In this document: positions 11,413 through 64,000 of the stretch, piece by piece
Position numbering within the stretch: the stretch's first letter is position 1
Layout of the letters: every line of letters starts with the position of its first letter
Source of the DNA: Isoetes taiwanensis
Taxonomy: Eukaryota > Streptophyta > Lycopodiopsida > Isoetales > Isoetaceae
Assembly (NCBI GenBank): GCA_021234155.1
Contig: JAJEKV010000017.1
Span: 7,973,253 to 8,037,252 of the forward strand
Length of the DNA: 64,000 nucleotides
Direction of reading: 5' to 3'
Notes under the pieces: generated by a model
Databases searched by the model: none
Told to the model about the DNA's origin: nothing
The model's input: the letters and a program-made list of their open reading frames with translations, nothing else
Translations under genes and position numbers: made by a program

Positions 11413-12724
11413 CAACATCTTGGGTATGAAATTCTCTTCGCATTTTTGGATGGTTTGGGTTTTCAGTGGTTTATAGATGACTTCTTACGCTACAATAAAA
11501 CATATATTAAGACCTTGTTCATTCATAGCAAACAGGAGATGCATTGAACATAGTGAGAAGCCAAACTTTATATAATTTGCAGATACATATAACATTACCA
11601 AGTTTTGAACTGTAATCTTAGAACTGTAAGAGAGCATAGGTATTTAGACAAAAAAGGTCTATGCTCGATAAACTTAAGTGTATGAGAGCTGATACTACAC
11701 ATAGGCATATGTAGTAGCATAATCTAGTAGGTCTGATCTAGTAACACTGACGTAATGGATACCATATTAAGTATCTATCATGCACTTCATGTAACTTTGT
11801 TGTCAAAACCTTGGTGAGAAGTCGCTAATAATCCTTCTGTGGTTTACTTCAAACCTCTTGAATATGCGCCTTGTTGCTAAATTATTTCGGAATTCAACTG
11901 GATCAAACATTAGGTTTTGCCAGCGTCCGGCCCATCACCGTGATATTCTAGTAAACTATCTAGAACAGCATTACCACCAACACTTACATTAATTATTTAA
12001 ATGCGTGTATGAATCCTTCCATGCAAAGATGAGACATCCTTTTATTTCATGACTACCGCAATTGTCGTGATGTTTCTTCTAATCGCCGCTTGCTTGACGG
12101 CTAAGACACAAACTTGTAATCGTGTTATTTGTGCCAACAAAAAGTTCTAGATGGCCTTCTATCTCAGAAATCACAACATTTCTGAAATTTATGAGCACAT
12201 CGACTTATGCTTTTTCATTTGAAATTTATGCTATCATCATACCTGGCCGTTGTTCGGCAGTCGGTTCTGCATGGGAAACACGACATTTCGGTGGAACTCT
12301 ATGGTACTTACATGACACTTTGTCGTGTATGGAAGTGATGACCTCCGAGGATTTGACGACATACGCAGAATTATAGTTGCACTTGTGGTCATCAGGACGT
12401 CTTCGCCATTTTGATTTGAACGTTTCAGGCTTTTGAACAACATTGAGGTTCTATTTCCTATTCGAAACAATGCTTTCATGCGTGCATACAGGTGTCTCTT
12501 GTATGGACTGAAATACAGCCTAGCAGAATCGACACTTCGTGAACAATATGCAACGTAGCAAACTTAGAGTTCTGAATCCTCCTTCAGCGATTTTATCGAT
12601 TGTTTAATGTTTTACCTTACCAAATGTCTTGCTAGAAACAGCTTATAGTACTTTTGCCCTGCAGTTAGTTGGAAACCAACGAATCCTAATCTTGCCAACG
12701 TAATCGTACATAAAGGTAATGAAA
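11413..12724. other. Non-coding DNA between Helitron pieces
   Basis: No gene is recognised. The stretch ends with the second 35-bp repeat and about 180 bp of unmatched DNA before the helicase/EEP copy begins. Confidence 0.45.
12510..12544 (+). repeat. 35-bp direct repeat, copy 2
   Basis: This is identical to 10,358-10,392. It lies about 180 bp before the start of the third Helitron-type piece. Confidence 0.9.
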
Positions 12725-12897
12725 TAACGCGATGGCATCATGGTTTTCTATTTATGAAATAATTAAGCATCAATTGCTAAATGTCCCCATGATTATAGGA
12801 CACGTGAAAATGTTCACTATGTTATATGTCTTAAATCAAGAGACACATACATTTACATGAGTACAAAATAAAGTTAATGCGTTGTTTCAATTTGTGC

Positions 12898-13668
12898 TTA
12901 TTCCAATAATATGGAGACTCTCCTATGATCACTCCAGTAACACGGAAATACCCATGCTTTACATGTGGAGAAGTTAGTCCATATGTGATCTAGTAAAGCA
13001 GTATGCCTAGTAGAAATCTTCACGTTCTGAATGAAGCCATGAAATATGCCAGTCAACATGTCATAATAACTGTTCTTGCAATGCATGTTTATGTTGAAGT
13101 CCCCGAGAACTATTATCTTATGCGAATAGTTCAAATTGTTAAGTAGTGTACGTACATCTTCGATGAATACGTGAACTGAGGAACTAGGAGGCCTGTAAAT
13201 GTTGATGATCTGGATAACGTCTTTAGTTTTGTCATCTAATAAATGAACCACTGAATATAGGCCTGCATCTGAATCAAGATTACTGTAATGTAACAAACTT
13301 ATTCTTGGAGTTTTGTAAAGTGTGGCAATCCAACATTTGGCAGTGTTCATAATAGATTGATAACCTTCTCTGTTAAACATGCAATTGTCATTGGATCTAA
13401 CTTCTTGTAAGCATAGTATATGTGAACTCATCAACTGATGATCACCACATATGTCTTCAATGTGAAGACTCGCAGAAGATGCATTCAATGTCGTTACAAT
13501 ACATGTCGTATCTGCAAATTCGTAAACATTTGGCATCGAATACTCCCATGATGCCCATGTTTTAAACCGCTCCATTTCATGATCTACAATAGGATTAACC
13601 TTGAAGTTTGAGTGCTCCAATGGCTTCATCAGATACAAGCCACTACTAGAGTGCATGCGAGATAACAC
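12898..13668 (-). CDS. EEP endonuclease domain of the Helitron, open copy
   Basis: This is a 256-codon open stretch. It starts with the tail of the Pif1 domain ('LSRMHSSSGLYLMKPLE') and continues into an endonuclease/exonuclease/phosphatase fold. The key motifs are visible: 'LCLQEVRS' (metal-binding Glu), 'INIYRPPSSS', 'VLGDFNIN', 'LLDHIWTN' and the catalytic 'WSDHR' near the end. EEP enzymes of transposons nick target DNA. The fold is shared with LINE endonucleases, but no reverse transcriptase follows and the helicase motif VI precedes it. It is part of a larger, upstream-broken gene, so it probably has no start codon of its own. Confidence 0.75.
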   Translation of the reverse strand: MLSRMHSSSGLYLMKPLEHSNFKVNPIVDHEMERFKTWASWEYSMPNVYEFADTTCIVTTLNASSASLHIEDICGDHQLMSSHILCLQEVRSNDNCMFNREGYQSIMNTAKCWIATLYKTPRISLLHYSNLDSDAGLYSVVHLLDDKTKDVIQIINIYRPPSSSVHVFIEDVRTLLNNLNYSHKIIVLGDFNINMHCKNSYYDMLTGIFHGFIQNVKISTRHTALLDHIWTNFSTCKAWVFPCYWSDHRRVSILLE

Positions 13669-15508
13669 TGTGTAAACAAGACCGGGTTTTTATAGGCCGG
13701 ATTGAAGCAAAGTTCATGCAATGATGATCCTTGTGCTCTGTGTACAGTTCGAGCTACTGCTAGTTGTACAGGAAATTGCTCACGCATTATTTTATGCTTG
13801 TCATTGCTGTCTATCTGGCATAATTTACTCGATTTCTCTATAGGTGTCCACATTGCATCAATGTCATTAGTTCTACAATATTTGAATCTTTCTCTAGCAT
13901 TTGCACCTGTACGGGTTTTTTCAAAGCATATCCATAGCAGCTTCTTTGGCACCCGAGTGTATACATGAAATATACCCTCTCCAGACCGTTCATCAACCCA
14001 TCAAATAGATCTATATTACTTGTAAGCTCTACAAACATACGGGGTTTCAATCTTAACTTTGCTTGTGCAAACCGTGTGTCTTGTTTACATCTGATGATAG
14101 TGATGATGATGTTGGACATCCATCCTGATGCGTGTCTTTTGAATCAAATATGTCAATGTTTCCATCACTCCTCATTAGTACCTAAGTAATGAAGTCATAA
14201 TGAGTAAATGAATTTGTTTTAGTTACATGTTTTGCAATTATATAGTAAACGAACCTTATCATTGTGACCTTTCACATCGTCACGCTTATAAAACAAGTAT
14301 GGCAATGCAAGATCATCGGAGGCCGTCTTACACACGTGCCATTTTACTGAAAATTTATATCGTCATCACTTTGTTTTCCAATTCTCATCTTGAGCTAAAA
14401 CTTTTGCGAACGGTATATCACTTTGTTGTCTAACTAATTCCTTCAATTCACATGCCTTGAAATTGGATTTCCATGGATGATATAATGCCGTAAACAAATA
14501 GATCCCAACCTTCTTATATCTTTTGCATCGGGGATCACGAATATCATTTTGTCATATAATGGTGGCAAATCGGTAAAATCTCGGATGTTATAACATCTAG
14601 TCCTCCAAATGGTTATATGGAATGTTCCTTTGAACTGCATAAAATACATAAATTATTTAGTTAGGTATAGCATACAATTTTACATTGTCAATTTATTTTG
14701 GCCAAAGATTATCTCTTATGTGATCCTTTGCATAGAATAGTGTCAAACCAACCATAGATATCTCATCGATGACAAGAAGCTTAAGCTGTCATGTGTGTTT
14801 TTCTCGTCACGTTGTAATGATTATTCGCACAACGTCGAATTCAACCCGGCGACCATAATCGACATTAAAGGTATTCCCATAGGAAGTGTATGGTAATCCG
14901 TTTATATGATCTGCCGACCTTACCCAGTAAATGCCGTAACAATTGTTGTTGGTTTCCCCCCGCACTCAATATACTCATGCTCATACCACCTTTTCATTCC
15001 TTGAATTATGCATTTTAATCTTGTGAACTTCCCAACTCCTGCTCCACTGTGAGAAATAACATTATCCGGTGTGTCGTGGATCTATCATTTTCTTATACAT
15101 AATGTCATCGGACAATAAGCATTGCTCAATGTTTAGTCTTCTTATCATACTATGGTATACATGAGTTTCTACCAATTAAGGTATCTCGTATCAAGCAACC
15201 ACTATGTTTCTTAGGTATCGTTTAGGTTAAACGCCTCTTTAGGAAACTCATTCCCAACATCAAACTCATGAGCAACATTAGCATCATCATCTAGTAAATG
15301 TCCGATTTCCTTCTTGTTTCAAAAGCACATTCAATGTTTGCCCAATCATCTGTTTCTTCTCCATCTCCTCAATATTAACTTCTTGTGGCGGCTTTTCTAT
15401 TGCTTCCTCACGCATTGCATATGACTCGTAACATGTTTGTCCACACATAACAAGTTCTTTTTCATCCGCGAAAGGATCGTGTGCAACATTAATCTCTCGT
15501 ATGCCCAT
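13669..15508 (-). pseudogene. Pif1 helicase part of the third Helitron copy
   Basis: The best pieces are 13,952-13,629 ('MWTPIEKSSKLCQIDSN' and motif VI 'VARTVHRAQGSS') and 15,508-15,287 ('CGQTCYESYAMREEAIE'). The Walker B region is recognisable near 14,765. Frame breaks sit where the first copy has CAG or CTG, for example 15,302 (CCGATTTCC against CCAGTTCC) and 14,040 (ACGGGGTTTC against ACCAGTTTC). Confidence 0.7.
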
Positions 15509-15680
15509 GCCTCTGTGTCTTTATGCTTATTAAAAGATCACGAATCTTATTATCGCACTTTTTTTCACGGTGATATACATCCTTCCTTTTTTATTTATGT
15601 AGCAGCCTACACATCTCTATATTGGGATACAACTACAAACAAGGCTTACATCTTCCGGTTCCTTATCTCTATTCATATAT

Positions 15681-17470
<1,790 letters not shown>

Positions 17471-17479
17471 TATATATCA

Positions 17480-17580
17480 AGAAGAAGGTAAACCACCGTA
17501 GTTGTACATTCGTAAGGCCTCTAATGCAACATCACAAGCAACTGGATGACCAAAATAAGTCCTGTTCACTCCCAAAACTT
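17480..17580 (-). pseudogene. Relic of a class-III aminotransferase exon (GABA-transaminase-like)
   Basis: The minus strand reads 'RTYFGHPVACDVALEALRMY', close to the conserved TYSGHPV(S/A)CAVALEAL stretch of plant class-III aminotransferases. Upstream on the same strand 'FSPHLLTQFLL' may be a weaker continuation. No further conserved exons were found nearby, so it is a small fossil or captured fragment about 0.5 kb before the dynein start. Confidence 0.45.
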
Positions 17581-18015
17581 GGAATTTGTTCCAGAGCTTC
17601 GTACAAAGAAGAAACTGGGTTAGAAGGTGTGGCGAAAACATCACATTGTGACAAGATCCGACCTCATTCGAGCACTCCAACAAAAAAAACCTTCAGCATC
17701 ATCTAAAAAGTTCTGTCAATCCTTGGACTGCATGGAACTTGTGAAACTGACATGAAAATGCTTAGATTGATGAGTCCAATTAAGAGCTTCAGTCTGCGTT
17801 ATCTCCATAGTTTGTCTGCCTTGCCAATTAGGCGGTTCAAACATCAGCAACCCACAGTAGGTTTGAAGCAGTTTCTGGCATGTCCTGAGTATATTCCAGT
17901 ATATACTTAGAATATGCTGGAAACCCCACGTGAGCGAGGGGCAACCCAAAAAGACCCGTTGACGTTTGTTTGTATACGTGATAACAAAGAAATGAGAGGC
18001 CAACCGCTAAACCTA

Positions 18016-18048
18016 ATGTGTCCGTCTGCCTTTCTCAAGGTTTTGTGA
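18016..18048 (+). promoter_or_regulatory. Possible upstream ORF in the dynein 5' leader
   Basis: A 10-codon ATG-to-TGA frame ends 14 bases before the presumed dynein ATG at 18063, in another frame. It matters only if transcription starts upstream. The TGCAG at 18,051-18,055 could instead be a 5'-UTR splice acceptor that removes it. Confidence 0.25.
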
Positions 18049-18062
18049 GCTGCAGGAACGAC

Positions 18063-63686
<45,624 letters not shown>

Positions 63687-64000
63687 GTGAGTATGCAATT
63701 TTTATATAAGTAATCTTATTCCCACCATCCCCTTTTTTTGGGACTTCTTAATGGGGAAATCCCCAGTTTCAAAGGTAAACGTAAGATGACTCCTCTTCAC
63801 CCTAACATCTAAAATGGCTACATACATACATGAATTGTGCCCCATTCAAAGTAGCCTTTCTACGGCTAGCAATCAAAGAAAGAAGTAAACTGAAAGAAAG
63901 ACGAAATTATCACCATTGTTAAAGTCTGGCCAAATACTGGCAGACAATTGTGATCCTGCCTAAAGACACAAGGTGTTAAATAAATACCTAACGCACAAAC

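Larger units (their letters stand above)
12725..15680. mobile_element. Third Helitron-type piece: helicase and EEP end only
   Basis: This matches 2631-5586 along its whole length and starts at the same TAACGCGATGGC boundary. The match is lost after the bases ATTCATATAT near 15,680. It carries the helicase C-terminal two thirds and the EEP domain on the minus strand, without the Rep. The EEP frame is better preserved here than in the main element, and the helicase frame is worse. Confidence 0.85.

Noticed and set aside
12898-13668. EEP domain as a LINE endonuclease
   Set aside because: It is preceded by Pif1 helicase motif VI on the same strand and no reverse transcriptase follows.
18018-18062. 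GTG as the dynein start
   Set aside because: Plant nuclear genes start with ATG; the first in-frame ATG after the stop at 17,982 is at 18,063.

Overview
The window looks like nuclear DNA of a land plant that makes swimming sperm. It carries one long, intron-rich axonemal dynein heavy-chain gene whose introns are GT-AG and filled with Copia, LINE and Helitron-type sequence. Flowering plants and conifers lack axonemal dyneins, so a fern, another seed-free plant, or a cycad or Ginkgo is most likely. The intron sizes and repeat load favour a fern or similar large genome. This is inference, and no species marker was seen.

Left third (1-16.5 kb): Helitron-type rolling-circle transposon sequence in three overlapping pieces. 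A main element (about 2.63-9.2 kb) encodes, on the minus strand, a zinc-finger/DUF6570-like N-terminus, a HUH Rep, a Pif1 helicase and a C-terminal endonuclease/exonuclease/phosphatase (EEP) domain. Divergently, on the plus strand, it encodes an RPA-like OB-fold protein with a zinc ribbon. A partial copy lies at 1-2630, and a helicase+EEP copy at about 12,725-15,680. Between them is non-coding DNA with a two-exon PWWP-like gene fragment lying inside a pair of 35-bp repeats. The copies differ mainly where one has CAG or CTG and the other has a CG-containing string. This looks like a CHG-methylation-linked base-calling error and may explain many of the frame breaks.

Right two thirds (18.06-63.69 kb, plus strand): one inner-arm axonemal dynein heavy chain, most like the DNAH1 group. 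I could follow 46 exons in phase with no stop or frameshift, about 3,936 codons. The order is N-terminal extension with a Tudor-like strand-rich stretch, tail, linker, AAA1-AAA4, coiled-coil stalk with microtubule-binding tip, AAA5, AAA6 and part of the C-terminal domain. The last 230 or so residues should lie beyond 64,000.

Large introns hold the transposons. Intron 14 has Copia pol remnants in antisense. Intron 16 has a small-LTR Copia element with its primer-binding site, plus another antisense Copia fragment. Intron 18 has a Copia integrase scrap. Intron 21 has an antisense LINE with a 704-codon open reading frame, nested in an older LTR-like repeat. Intron 41 has a decayed poly(A) LINE and a cluster of palindromic MITE-like units. 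The dynein frame is intact across all of these, so the gene is probably functional.
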